Source of the DNA: Cupriavidus gilardii
GTDB taxonomy: Bacteria; Pseudomonadota; Gammaproteobacteria; Burkholderiales; Burkholderiaceae
Length of the DNA stretch: 64,000 nucleotides
Assembly (NCBI RefSeq): GCF_008801915.1
Contig: NZ_VZOV01000002.1
Coordinates: 124,001 to 188,000, forward strand
Direction: 5' to 3'
Below, piece by piece: positions 37,874 to 48,125 of the stretch. The translations under genes were made by a program, and so were the position numbers. Positions within the stretch are counted from its first letter, which is position 1, and every line of letters begins with the position of its first letter. Under the pieces are notes generated by a model. It searched no databases. It was not told the DNA's origin and saw nothing but the letters and a program-made list of their open reading frames with translations.

Positions 37874-38383
37874 TCAGGACTGCGCCAGATTCAGGCCGGA
37901 GCCTTCCTGCTGGACGCCAGGCATCGCGGTGCCATGCGTCAGCGAGCCGCGTTCACCGCCGAGCGGGACATGCCCGTTGGCGGCGGCGCCGCCGCCGTTG
38001 CCGTTGCCGTTGCCATGCAGGCCCAGCGCGGTGCCATCGACACCATTGCGGCCGTTGCCGTTGACGCCGTGATCGCCGTTGCCGCCGCCATTGCCGGCCG
38101 CCGGGTTGCGGTCGACCCGCTCGCGCAACTCCTTGCCCGCCTTGAAGTGAGGCACCCGCTTCTCGGGCACCAGCACCCGTTCACCGGACTTGGGATTGCG
38201 CCCCACGCGCGGCGGCCTGCGATTCAGGCCGAAGCTGCCGAACCCGCGGATCTCGATGCGATGGCCATCGGCCAGCGCATCGGACATCGCGTCCAGGATC
38301 GTTTTGACCGAGATGTCCGCGTCCCGCAGCAGCAACTGCGGAAAGCGGGCAGCCAGCTTTTCGACGAGCTCGGACTTGGTCAT
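37874..38383 (-). CDS. ihfB: Integration host factor beta subunit with long C-terminal tail
   Basis: 169 residues, against about 94-110 for most IHF-beta. Residues 1-94 are a normal HU/IHF fold: [44 protein letters not shown] and [19 protein letters not shown], including the DNA-bending proline arm. Residues from about 95 to 169 form an unusual Gly/Asn-rich tail ([22 protein letters not shown]) encoded by repeated GGC/AAT-type codons. IHF bends DNA in recombination and transcription. It follows rpsA by 39 bp, the conserved order, and a strong terminator follows it. Confidence 0.94.
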   Translation of the reverse strand: MTKSELVEKLAARFPQLLLRDADISVKTILDAMSDALADGHRIEIRGFGSFGLNRRPPRVGRNPKSGERVLVPEKRVPHFKAGKELRERVDRNPAAGNGGGNGDHGVNGNGRNGVDGTALGLHGNGNGNGGGAAANGHVPLGGERGSLTHGTAMPGVQQEGSGLNLAQS

Positions 38384-38422
38384 GGCATCCGCGCGTGAGT
38401 TGGACGGTCGCGATGGACGCGA

Positions 38423-40117
<1,695 letters not shown>

Positions 40118-40283
40118 AAACGTAAGTTAGCAATCCGCAATACCGTGGCCGGCGCGACGATCGCGCTCAGTCTGCCAGGGCAGCGGGGTCAGGTTGAACC
40201 ATGCCGGCGGCGCGCTCCGCTTGCGGCGCGATCGTTGTCGCGTTCGCCGCGGCCGGCTGCCGGCGCCTCGTGGCGCTGCGCGG

Positions 40284-40958
40284 TCACCCCTGGGTCAGCG
40301 GACCCAGCTCGGCGTGCCACGCCAGCACCTGCGCCACCGCCTGATCCACCGTCATGTCGGAGGTATCGAGCAGCCGCGCATCTTCCGCGGGACGCAGCGG
40401 CGCGGCGGCACGGGAACGATCCCGCGCGTCGCGTGCTTCCAAATCACGCAAAAGGTTTTCGATACTAGCAGAAATTCCCTTATCAATCAATTGTTTATAG
40501 CGTCTGCGAGCGCGCGCCTCGACGCTTGCGGTCAGGAACACCTTCAGCCGCGCGTCCGGGAAGATCACCGTGCCCATGTCGCGACCGTCGGCCACCAGGC
40601 CGGGCAGTTTGCGAAAGCCCCGTTGCAGTGCCGTCAACGCATCGCGAACCGGCTGATGGACCGCCAGCGCCGAGGCCCGGTTGCCGATCGCCTCGGCGCG
40701 GATCGCCAGGCTGACCTCCTCGCCGGACAACCAGACCCGGTCCGGGCCGAACTTCACATCGAGGCGGCTCGCCAGATTTGCAAGGGCCGGCACGTCCCCT
40801 TCATCGACGCCGGCCCGTTCGCTGGCCAGCGCCACCAGACGGTACAACGCCCCGCTGTCGAGCAGATGGAAGCCCAGCGCGTCGGCGACCTTGTGCGCCA
40901 CGGTTCCCTTGCCGGAGGCCGTTGGCCCGTCGATGGTGACGACTTCAGCGATAGTCAT
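40284..40958 (-). CDS. cmk: Cytidylate kinase
   Basis: 224 residues, phosphorylates CMP and dCMP. P-loop [20 protein letters not shown] (residues about 7-25), [32 protein letters not shown] and an Arg-rich lid near RARRRYKQL. Start ATG ([11 protein letters not shown]). First of the cmk-rpsA-ihfB run. The Fur-like box in the divergent region is 43 bp upstream of its start. Confidence 0.96.
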   Translation of the reverse strand: MTIAEVVTIDGPTASGKGTVAHKVADALGFHLLDSGALYRLVALASERAGVDEGDVPALANLASRLDVKFGPDRVWLSGEEVSLAIRAEAIGNRASALAVHQPVRDALTALQRGFRKLPGLVADGRDMGTVIFPDARLKVFLTASVEARARRRYKQLIDKGISASIENLLRDLEARDARDRSRAAAPLRPAEDARLLDTSDMTVDQAVAQVLAWHAELGPLTQG

Positions 40959-41000
40959 TTCTTATCAAAACGAAAGCAACGATCAATTTCTCGATCTAAT

Positions 41001-41015
41001 TGAGAACCATTATCA
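41001..41015. promoter_or_regulatory. Fur box (TGAGAACCATTATCA)
   Basis: Matches the 7-1-7 Fur consensus TGATAAT-N-ATTATCA at 12 of 14 arm positions, with the right arm perfect, in an AT-rich stretch between divergent cmk (start 40958) and the DUF2061 gene (start 41078). It predicts iron control of one or both genes. Confidence 0.6.
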
Positions 41016-41077
41016 TTCTTCCATCGGTAGGGAGCGCGTCGATCCGCGGCTCCCGCAGACCAACGAGGCAATCTACC

Positions 41078-41338
41078 ATGGCAAAAACCCTGTCGTTCGG
41101 CATCATGCACCTTGGCATCGCGTTCAGCGTGACCTATGCGCTGACGGGCAGCATTGCCATCAGCGGTGCCGTCACCTTCATCGAACCGGCCGTCAACACG
41201 GTGGCCCACTACTTCTTCGACCGCTACTGGGAGCAGCGCGAACGGCGCAAGGCGGCGCAGGCCGCCGCACCGGACTCCCCGCAGCATTCCGCACGGCACG
41301 ACGCCGGCATGGCGATGACCCCGGCGCCGGCCCGATAA
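41078..41338 (+). CDS. DUF2061 family membrane protein
   Basis: 86 residues. Two membrane segments, KTLSFGIMHLGIAFSVTYAL and SIAISGAVTFIEPAVNTVAH, then a basic amphipathic stretch YFFDRYWEQRERRKAAQAA and a polar tail. DUF2061 is a family of small predicted membrane proteins of unknown role. It is the only plus-strand gene inserted in the gyrA-to-ihfB block, and it lies behind a Fur-like box, so it is probably an accessory, iron-regulated gene. GAGG lies before the ATG. Confidence 0.8.
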   Translation: MAKTLSFGIMHLGIAFSVTYALTGSIAISGAVTFIEPAVNTVAHYFFDRYWEQRERRKAAQAAAPDSPQHSARHDAGMAMTPAPAR

Positions 41339-41362
41339 GCCGGGCGTGCTCGCGGCCAGTAC

Positions 41363-42667
41363 TCAGCGGACCACCTGGCCGAACACGTCGAAATAGTCGG
41401 GAAAGGTCTTGGCCACGCAGCGCGGATCGTTGATGCGGATCGGCAAGGGACCAAACGTCGCCAGCGAGAAGCACATCGCCATCCGATGGTCATCATAGGT
41501 ATCGATGCCGTCTGCGGGCGTGCGCCACTGCGCCGGCGGGGCGATACGCAGATGGTCCTGGCCCGCCTCGATGTCGGCGCCGAGCTTGCGCAGCTCGGCC
41601 GCCATCGCGTCGATGCGATCGGTCTCCTTGACGCGCCAGCTGCCGATGTTGGTCAGCGTGGTCGGGCCATCCGCGAACAGCGCCGCGACCGCCAGCGTCA
41701 TCGCGGCATCGGGAATATGGTTGCAGTCCAGCGTGATGCCGTTCAGCCGGCCGTCGTCGCGGTCCACGCCGCGCACCTCGATCCAGTTGGCGCCGGCCAT
41801 CACGTTGGCGCCCATCCGGTTCAGCGCATCGGCGAACTGCACGTCGCCCTGGATGCTGGCCAGTCCCACCCCTTCGACCCGGACCGGACCGCCGCCGATC
41901 GCGCCCGCGGCCAGGAAATACGATGCCGACGAGGCATCGCCTTCGACGAAGATCTCGCCCGGCGAGCGGTAACGCGCCCGAGCCGGCAGCACGAAGCGCG
42001 ACCAGCCGTCGCGCTGGACCTCGATGCCGAAGCGTGCCAGCAGATTCAGCGTGATCTCGATATAGGGCTTCGAAATGAGCTCGCCCACCACCTCGATCTC
42101 GATGCGGCCGCCCGGCGCGTCGGCCAGCGGCAGCGCCATCAGCAGCGCGGTCAGGAACTGGCTGGACACGTCGCCGCGCACGCGGATCGGGCCATCGATG
42201 CGGATCGCCGACGGCTGCAGGTGCAGCGGCGGGTAGCCCTCGTTGCCCAGGTAGTCGATGCGCGCGCCGACCTGTCGCAGGCCGTCGACCAGGTCGCCGA
42301 TCGGCCGCTCGTGCATGCGCGGCACGCCCGAGAGCCGATAGTCGCCGCCCTGCAGCGCCAACGCCGCGGTCAGCGGACGGATCGCGGTACCGGCATTACC
42401 CATGAACAGCTCGGCCGCCTTGACCGGAAAACGGCCGCCGGCGCCGGTGACCAGATGATCGTCGCCGTCCTTGCGCCACGCCACGCCCAACGCCTTCAGC
42501 GCGTCCAGCATCACGCGCGTGTCATCGGAATCGAGCAGGTCGCGAACCCAGGTCTCCCCCTCGCTGAGCGCTGCCAGCAGCAGCACGCGGTTGGAGATGC
42601 TCTTCGAGCCGGGAAGACGGACCGTGCCAGCGGCACGGGTGAAAGGGCCAAGCGTCAGATGTTCCAT
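41363..42667 (-). CDS. aroA: 3-phosphoshikimate 1-carboxyvinyltransferase (EPSP synthase)
   Basis: 434 residues. Transfers enolpyruvyl from PEP to shikimate 3-phosphate. Motifs: [20 protein letters not shown] (shikimate 3-phosphate site), [18 protein letters not shown] (the PEP-site loop; G-N-A-G-T-A-x-R is the glyphosate-sensitive class I form), [10 protein letters not shown] near the C-terminus. Starts MEHLTLGPF. Directly after tyrA (61 bp), with the DUF2061 gene beyond. Confidence 0.97.
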   Translation of the reverse strand: MEHLTLGPFTRAAGTVRLPGSKSISNRVLLLAALSEGETWVRDLLDSDDTRVMLDALKALGVAWRKDGDDHLVTGAGGRFPVKAAELFMGNAGTAIRPLTAALALQGGDYRLSGVPRMHERPIGDLVDGLRQVGARIDYLGNEGYPPLHLQPSAIRIDGPIRVRGDVSSQFLTALLMALPLADAPGGRIEIEVVGELISKPYIEITLNLLARFGIEVQRDGWSRFVLPARARYRSPGEIFVEGDASSASYFLAAGAIGGGPVRVEGVGLASIQGDVQFADALNRMGANVMAGANWIEVRGVDRDDGRLNGITLDCNHIPDAAMTLAVAALFADGPTTLTNIGSWRVKETDRIDAMAAELRKLGADIEAGQDHLRIAPPAQWRTPADGIDTYDDHRMAMCFSLATFGPLPIRINDPRCVAKTFPDYFDVFGQVVR

Positions 42668-42728
42668 GGTCGGGCTGCGGTCGGTAGGGCTTGCAAGGGG
42701 CGGCAAGTGATCGCCGGCTCGGCGCAGA

Positions 42729-43625
42729 TCACGACTCGACGTCGGCCGCGGCGGCACGCTCGGCGCCCCACTGCAGCCGGGCCTGGCTGGCGCGCGCGAA
42801 CACGCGCTCGAGCGCGTCGCCATTGCCGGCCTCGATCTGCGCCTTCAGGTGCGCCAGCACCGATTGATAGGTATTGAGTTCGCGCAGCAGCGCGTCGCGG
42901 TTGGCCAGGCAGATGTCGCGCCACATCTCGGGCGACGACGCGGCGATCCGCGTGAAGTCGCGAAAGCCGCCGCCCGCGCAGGCGAGCTTGAGCGCCGCGT
43001 CCTCGGCATTCGCAACCTGCGCGACCAGCGCGTACGACAGCAGATGCGGCAGGTGGCTGACCGCGGCGAACACCGCGTCGTGCTGCACCGCGGACATGAT
43101 CTCGCAGACGCCGCCGGCAGTCTCCCACATCGCGCGTACCGCCGCGACATCGGCCCGGCTGTTCTCCTGCAGCGGGCACAGCACCACCTTCTTGCCGTCG
43201 TACAGATCGTCGAGCGCCGCTTCCACGCCGTTCAGTTCGCGTCCCGCGATCGGATGAGCCGGCACGAACTGCGCGACCTTGTCGCCCAGCGCGGTCTTGG
43301 CCGCCATGATCACGTCGGACTTGGTGCTGCCCGCGTCGGTGACGATGGTGCCGGGCTGCAGGTGCGGCTCCAGCGCGTGCAGCAGCGCGAAGGTCTGCGC
43401 GACCGGCGCGCACAGCACGATCATGCTGGCGCCCTGCGCGGCGTCTTCCAGCGAGGCAGCCCGGTCGATCACGCCGAGGGCCAGTGCCCGTTCCAGCGAG
43501 GCGGGCGAACGGCCGACACCGACCACTTCGCCGACAACGCCGGCGCGCTTCAGGGCTCGAGCGAGGGAACCGCCGATCAGGCCGACGCCGACGATCACGA
43601 CACGGGAAAAATGCAGGGCACTCAC
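42729..43625 (-). CDS. tyrA: Prephenate dehydrogenase
   Basis: 298 residues from a GTG start ([15 protein letters not shown]). NAD-dependent decarboxylation of prephenate to 4-hydroxyphenylpyruvate. Rossmann motif [40 protein letters not shown] and the helical domain [12 protein letters not shown] all match TyrA. No ATG exists near the N-terminus in this frame, so GTG is the only sensible start though no Shine-Dalgarno is visible. Between hisC and aroA. Confidence 0.94.
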   Translation of the reverse strand: MSALHFSRVVIVGVGLIGGSLARALKRAGVVGEVVGVGRSPASLERALALGVIDRAASLEDAAQGASMIVLCAPVAQTFALLHALEPHLQPGTIVTDAGSTKSDVIMAAKTALGDKVAQFVPAHPIAGRELNGVEAALDDLYDGKKVVLCPLQENSRADVAAVRAMWETAGGVCEIMSAVQHDAVFAAVSHLPHLLSYALVAQVANAEDAALKLACAGGGFRDFTRIAASSPEMWRDICLANRDALLRELNTYQSVLAHLKAQIEAGNGDALERVFARASQARLQWGAERAAAADVES

Positions 43626-43791
43626 GACAGTACGCCGAGACCGGCGGCGGAAAGGAGAAAACCGGCATTGTAGCCGCTCGCTGCACGGCGGCGGGCGCGA
43701 TCGGTACACGCGGGCCGGATATGGCAAACAGGGCGCCAGCGGCGCCCCGTCGAATGTTCAACCACGGCGCCGCCGCCGCACGGCGGCAACC

Positions 43792-44907
43792 CTATTGCAG
43801 CGCGCGCTCGAGCGCCGCGATAAACGCGGCATTTTCATCCGGCAACCCGATCGTCACGCGCAGCCACTGCGGCAGCCCGTAGCTGCCGACCGGACGCACG
43901 ATCACGCCCTGCTTGAGCAGCGCGAGATTGACGCGCGCGCCGGCCTCGTCATCGTCGCCGACGCGGACCAGCACGAAGTTGCCGTACGAAGGCACATACT
44001 GCAGCCCGAGCCGCTCGAAGGCCGCCACGAGCTGCGCCTTGCCCTCGCGATTGAGCGTCGCGCTCCTGCGCAGGAAGGCCTCGTCGCCCAACGCCGCCAC
44101 CGCGGCCGCCTGCGCCAGGCTGTTGACGTTGAATGGCTGGCGGATGCGGTTCAGCAGATCGGTCAGCGCGGGCTGCGCGACCGCATAGCCGACCCGCAGC
44201 CCGGCCAGCCCATAGGCCTTCGAGAACGTGCGCGAGACCATCAGGTTCGGATGCTTGCGTACCCACTGCACCGACTCGTACTGGTCCTCGGGGTCCAGAT
44301 ACTCGTTGTACGCCTCGTCGAGCACCACCGCCACATCGGCCGGCACCTTGGCCAGAAACGCTTCGATCTGCGCGGCAGGCAGGAAGGTCCCGGTCGGATT
44401 GTTGGGATTGGCGATGAAGACCAGCCGGGTATCGGGCGCGATCGCCGCGGCCATCGCGTCCAGATCGTGGCCGTAGTCGCGCGCCGGCACCTCGATCGCG
44501 CGCGCGCCGATTTCCTGCGTCGCCAGCGCGTAGACCGCAAACGAATACTGCGCATAGACGATCGACTCGCCCGGCTTGACCAGCGCATGCGCGGCCAGCT
44601 CGAGGATGTCGTTGCTGCCATTGCCCAGCGTCAGCCAGTCGGCCGGCACATCGTAGCGCGCCGACAGCGCGGCCTTCAGTTCGAAGCCGTTCGAATCGGG
44701 ATAGCGGCCGAGCTCGGCCACCGCGGCGGCCATTGCCGTCCTGGCCGAGTCGGGCATGCCGAGCGGATTCTCGTTGGAGGCCAGCTTGACGATGCCGGCC
44801 TCGTCCAGGCCGAACTCGCGCGCGACCTCGGAGATCGGCTTGCCTGCCACGTAAGGAGAAATCGCCCGCACATATTCCGGACCGAACTGCCTGCCCTGCT
44901 CTGCCAT
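43792..44907 (-). CDS. hisC: Histidinol-phosphate aminotransferase
   Basis: 371 residues, fold type I PLP enzyme. Motifs: LASNENPLGMPDSA, NGSNDILELAA, the aspartate in VVLDEAYNEY, the PLP lysine in SRTFSKAYGLAGLRVG. Paralogues of this kind, placed between pheA and tyrA, may act as aromatic aminotransferases on phenylpyruvate or 4-hydroxyphenylpyruvate; sequence cannot decide. AGGAG before the ATG (MAEQGRQFGP). Confidence 0.92.
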   Translation of the reverse strand: MAEQGRQFGPEYVRAISPYVAGKPISEVAREFGLDEAGIVKLASNENPLGMPDSARTAMAAAVAELGRYPDSNGFELKAALSARYDVPADWLTLGNGSNDILELAAHALVKPGESIVYAQYSFAVYALATQEIGARAIEVPARDYGHDLDAMAAAIAPDTRLVFIANPNNPTGTFLPAAQIEAFLAKVPADVAVVLDEAYNEYLDPEDQYESVQWVRKHPNLMVSRTFSKAYGLAGLRVGYAVAQPALTDLLNRIRQPFNVNSLAQAAAVAALGDEAFLRRSATLNREGKAQLVAAFERLGLQYVPSYGNFVLVRVGDDDEAGARVNLALLKQGVIVRPVGSYGLPQWLRVTIGLPDENAAFIAALERALQ

Positions 44908-44977
44908 ATCGACTCCTGATTGCTTTGCCTCGGCCCGCTGCGGGCCGATGTTCGTGTTGCCGCTGCCCGCCAGCTTG

Positions 44978-46129
44978 CTACTTGCTCGACGGATACGAGC
45001 CCAGCACCTTGAAGTACGCCGCGTTGGCGCGCAGCTGCTGCAACGCCCGCTCGACGGCGGCATCGCGCTGATGGCCCTCGATATCGACGTAGAAGTAGTA
45101 CTCCCAGGCCCCGCTGCGCGCCGGCCGGGATTCGAAGCGGCACATCGACACGCCGTTGTCGGCCAGCGGCGCCAGCAACTGGTACACCGCGCCCGCCTTG
45201 TTCGGCACCGACAGGATCAGCGAGGTCTGGTCGCTGCCCGAGGGCTCGGTCTCGTAGCGGCCGATCACCGCGAAGCGCGTCCGATTGTGCGGATCGTCCT
45301 GGATATGCGAGCGGATGATGTGCAGGTGATAGCGATTGGCCGCGGTCTCGGCGGCAATCGCGGCCACGGTCGGGTCTTCGCTGGCCATGCGCGCCGCCTC
45401 GCCGTTGCTCGACACCGCCTGCCGCTCCAGATGCGGATAGTTGGCGGTCAGCCAGTGCTGGCACTGGGCCAGCGCCTGCGGATGGGCGCGGACCACGGTC
45501 ACGCCCTTCATGTCCGGCGACGACGCCATCAGGTTGTGATGGACCTTCAGCGCGATCTCGCCGCTGATCTTCAGCGAGGTCTGCAGGAACAGATCGAGCG
45601 TGCGCGACACCGCGCCCTCGGTCGAATTCTCGACCGGCACCACGCCATACTCGACGGTGCCGGCCTCGACCGCGCGAAACACCTCGTCAATGCTCGGGCA
45701 CGGCACGCCGGCGACCTCATGGCCGAAGTGGGCGTACAGCGCCTGCTCGGAGAAGGTGCCGGCCGGGCCGAGGAAGGCGACTTCCAGCGGCTTCTCCAGG
45801 CCACGGCAGGCCGACATCACCTCGCGCCAGATCGCCGCGACGCTGTCGCCACGCAGCGGTCCCGGGTTGTTGCCCTGGACCTTGCGAATGACCTGCAGTT
45901 CGCGCTCGGGCCGGAACACCGGCGCGCCGAATTTCTTCTTGACCTCGCCGACGTCCAGCGCCAGCTGCGCGCGGCGGTTCAGCATGGCCAGCAGCTCGCG
46001 GTCGACGGCATCGATCTGCTCGCGCAGCGGTGCCAGCTCCACGGACAGCGCGCGCTCCTGCTCCTCGGTCGGCATGGTCGGCTGCTGGCCCTGGGCTGGG
46101 GCCGCAGCGTCTTTATCTTGTGTCGTCAT
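44978..46129 (-). CDS. pheA: Bifunctional chorismate mutase/prephenate dehydratase (P-protein)
   Basis: 383 residues in three parts: chorismate mutase (residues about 20-115; LREQIDAVDRELLAMLNRRA), prephenate dehydratase (from AFLGPAGTFSEQALYAHFG, with VPVENSTEGAVSRTLDL) and a C-terminal ACT domain with MCRFESRPARSGAWEYYFY, the ESRP motif of phenylalanine feedback inhibition. Start ATG MTTQDK; a Gln/Ala-rich N-terminal stretch precedes the mutase domain. 82 bp after serC. Confidence 0.96.
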   Translation of the reverse strand: MTTQDKDAAAPAQGQQPTMPTEEQERALSVELAPLREQIDAVDRELLAMLNRRAQLALDVGEVKKKFGAPVFRPERELQVIRKVQGNNPGPLRGDSVAAIWREVMSACRGLEKPLEVAFLGPAGTFSEQALYAHFGHEVAGVPCPSIDEVFRAVEAGTVEYGVVPVENSTEGAVSRTLDLFLQTSLKISGEIALKVHHNLMASSPDMKGVTVVRAHPQALAQCQHWLTANYPHLERQAVSSNGEAARMASEDPTVAAIAAETAANRYHLHIIRSHIQDDPHNRTRFAVIGRYETEPSGSDQTSLILSVPNKAGAVYQLLAPLADNGVSMCRFESRPARSGAWEYYFYVDIEGHQRDAAVERALQQLRANAAYFKVLGSYPSSK

Positions 46130-46211
46130 GATGAAAATCCCGATTCGCCATCGAACGGCAGACCGCGCCCACGCAGGGCGATCGCGCCGCCGATGGTGCA
46201 ATGGCCGCCGC

Positions 46212-47366
46212 TCAGGCGGCGCTGCGCTCGAACTCGCGCATGTAGTCGATCAGCGCGGTGACGCCCTCCAGCGGCATCGCGTTATACAGGCTGGCGCGCA
46301 TGCCGCCCACCGACTTGTGGCCCTTGAGCTGGACCAGGCCGTTGGCGCGCGCGCCGGCCAGGAAGGCCTCGTTGCGCGACTCGTCGGCCAGGAAGAACGG
46401 CACGTTCATGCGCGAGCGGCAGCTCGGATCGATCTCGTTGCGATAGAAGGCGCTCTGGTCCAGGAAGTCGTAGAGCGCGCGCGCCTTGGCGATATTGCGC
46501 TGCTCGATGCCCTCCACGCCGCCCTGCCGCTTCAGCCATTTGAACACCAGCCCGGCGATATAGATCGCATAGGTCGGCGGCGTGTTGTACATCGAATTGT
46601 TGTCATTGACGATGCGCCAGTTGAACGCCGACGGGCACAGCGGATGCGCGTGGCCAAGCAGGTCTTCGCGCACGATCACGATGGTGACGCCGGCCGGGCC
46701 GATGTTCTTCTGCGCGCCGCCATAGACGACCTGCACGCGCGACCAGTCGATCGGCCGCGACAGGATATGGCTCGACGCATCGGCGACCACCACGCGGCCG
46801 CGGTTCTGGCCGATATCCGGCACCTGCTGGAATTCGACGCCGACGACCGTCTCGTTGGTGCACAGATGCACATAGGCGGCATCGTCGGACAGTTGCCAGG
46901 TCGCCGGATCCGGGATGCGCGCGAAGCGCTGCTCGACGCTGCTGGCGGCGACATGGCTGGCGCCGTAGCGGCGCGTTTCCTGCTCCGTCTTGACCGACCA
47001 GGTGCCCGTCACGACGAAGTCGGCCTTGGGCCGTTCCGGGTTCAGGCGCCCGATCAGGTTCAGCGGAACGATGGCGTTCTCGCCGATCGCGCCGCCCTGC
47101 AGGAACAGGATGCGGAATTCCTTCGGCACCTTCAGCAGGTCGCGCAGATCGGCCAGCGCCTCGTTGTGGATCCCCTCGAACTCCTTGCTGCGGTGGCTCA
47201 TCTCCATCACCGAGATACCGGTGCCGTGCCAGGAGAGCATTTCCTCGGCTGCCTGTTGCAGCACCTCGGCCGGCAGCGTCGCGGGACCCGGGGAGAAGTT
47301 GTAGACACGTTCGGCCATGGCGCGCTGCATCATGGCGGCAAGGGCGGGATTCTGGGGATCGTTCAT
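46212..47366 (-). CDS. serC: Phosphoserine aminotransferase
   Basis: 384 residues. PLP enzyme making 3-phosphoserine, second step of serine synthesis. The family core starts at [17 protein letters not shown]; the 17 residues before it are extra, so a shorter start at 47318 ([10 protein letters not shown]) is a real alternative. PLP lysine in [18 protein letters not shown] large hairpin sits 14 bp before the chosen start. First gene of serC-pheA-hisC-tyrA-aroA. Confidence 0.95.
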   Translation of the reverse strand: MNDPQNPALAAMMQRAMAERVYNFSPGPATLPAEVLQQAAEEMLSWHGTGISVMEMSHRSKEFEGIHNEALADLRDLLKVPKEFRILFLQGGAIGENAIVPLNLIGRLNPERPKADFVVTGTWSVKTEQETRRYGASHVAASSVEQRFARIPDPATWQLSDDAAYVHLCTNETVVGVEFQQVPDIGQNRGRVVVADASSHILSRPIDWSRVQVVYGGAQKNIGPAGVTIVIVREDLLGHAHPLCPSAFNWRIVNDNNSMYNTPPTYAIYIAGLVFKWLKRQGGVEGIEQRNIAKARALYDFLDQSAFYRNEIDPSCRSRMNVPFFLADESRNEAFLAGARANGLVQLKGHKSVGGMRASLYNAMPLEGVTALIDYMREFERSAA

Positions 47367-47380
47367 GAACGGAAAGAAAA

Positions 47381-47410
47381 ATGGCTGCTTGGGATAGCCC
47401 AAGCAGCCAT
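47381..47410 (-). terminator. 13-bp hairpin between DUF2059 gene and serC
   Basis: Perfect stem ATGGCTGCTTGGG / CCCAAGCAGCCAT with a 4-nt loop, followed on the minus strand by TTTTTC. It looks like a strong terminator for the gyrA/DUF2059 transcripts, but it ends only 14 bp before the serC start, so it may instead be a serC leader attenuator or a ribosome-site block. Confidence 0.75.
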
Positions 47411-47480
47411 TATTACCTAAAGACGCATTTCGTTGGCGTCCCGGCGTCGCCGAGGTGGCGCACCGGACGCCGCGCCCGGC

Positions 47481-48044
47481 TTACTTCGATGCCGCGGTGA
47501 CTTCCTTCTCGGCGGCGTCGCGCATCGACTTGCCCACTTGCGGGCCGTACTTCTGCATCATCGAGCCCCAGATCTCCTGGGTCGCCTTGCCCTGGTTGGC
47601 CATGAACTTCTGGCCGGTCGGCGACTTCAGGAAGGTCGTCAGGTCGCGGATTTCCTGCGCGGTGTAGTACTTGCCGAAGGCGTCGTAGTGGGCCTTGATC
47701 GCGTCGTTCTTGAACGCATCGGTGCCGAACTGCTTGCCGGCGCCGTCGACCATGCGCTGCACCGCGCCGTTCTTCTTCAGCTTCTCGACCGCGGCCTGCT
47801 TCTGCGCGTCGCTCAGCGTCTTGTTCTCGACCAGCACCTGTTCGAGCACCAGCGGCGCTTCCTGCTTGGCGCCGGCCTGCCAGTTCTCGGCCTGGCCCTT
47901 GACGGCCTGGTCGGCCTGCATCACGGACAGCAGTTCCTTGATCGCCGCGGTCTTGTCCGCGTCCTGCGCGCGCGCATGCTGCGCGACCATCAAGGCCGGA
48001 ACAAAAGCAGCCAGCACAGCAATACGTCGAGTGGTGTTGAGCAT
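47481..48044 (-). CDS. DUF2059 family exported protein
   Basis: 187 residues with a signal peptide (RRIAVLAAFVPALMVAQ, cleavage after ARA). The mature protein is helical and contains the DUF2059 stretch FGKYYTAQEIRDLTTFLKSPTGQKF. Function of the family is unknown; many copies are predicted periplasmic. Between gyrA and serC on the same strand. Confidence 0.85.
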   Translation of the reverse strand: MLNTTRRIAVLAAFVPALMVAQHARAQDADKTAAIKELLSVMQADQAVKGQAENWQAGAKQEAPLVLEQVLVENKTLSDAQKQAAVEKLKKNGAVQRMVDGAGKQFGTDAFKNDAIKAHYDAFGKYYTAQEIRDLTTFLKSPTGQKFMANQGKATQEIWGSMMQKYGPQVGKSMRDAAEKEVTAASK

Positions 48045-48125
48045 TATGACTCCCTGATGAATTCGTCCGGTTTAGTCCGGTAGCGACTGGCCTAGTTCCA
48101 GCGGCCGCGCCATTGTTGCATCTGA

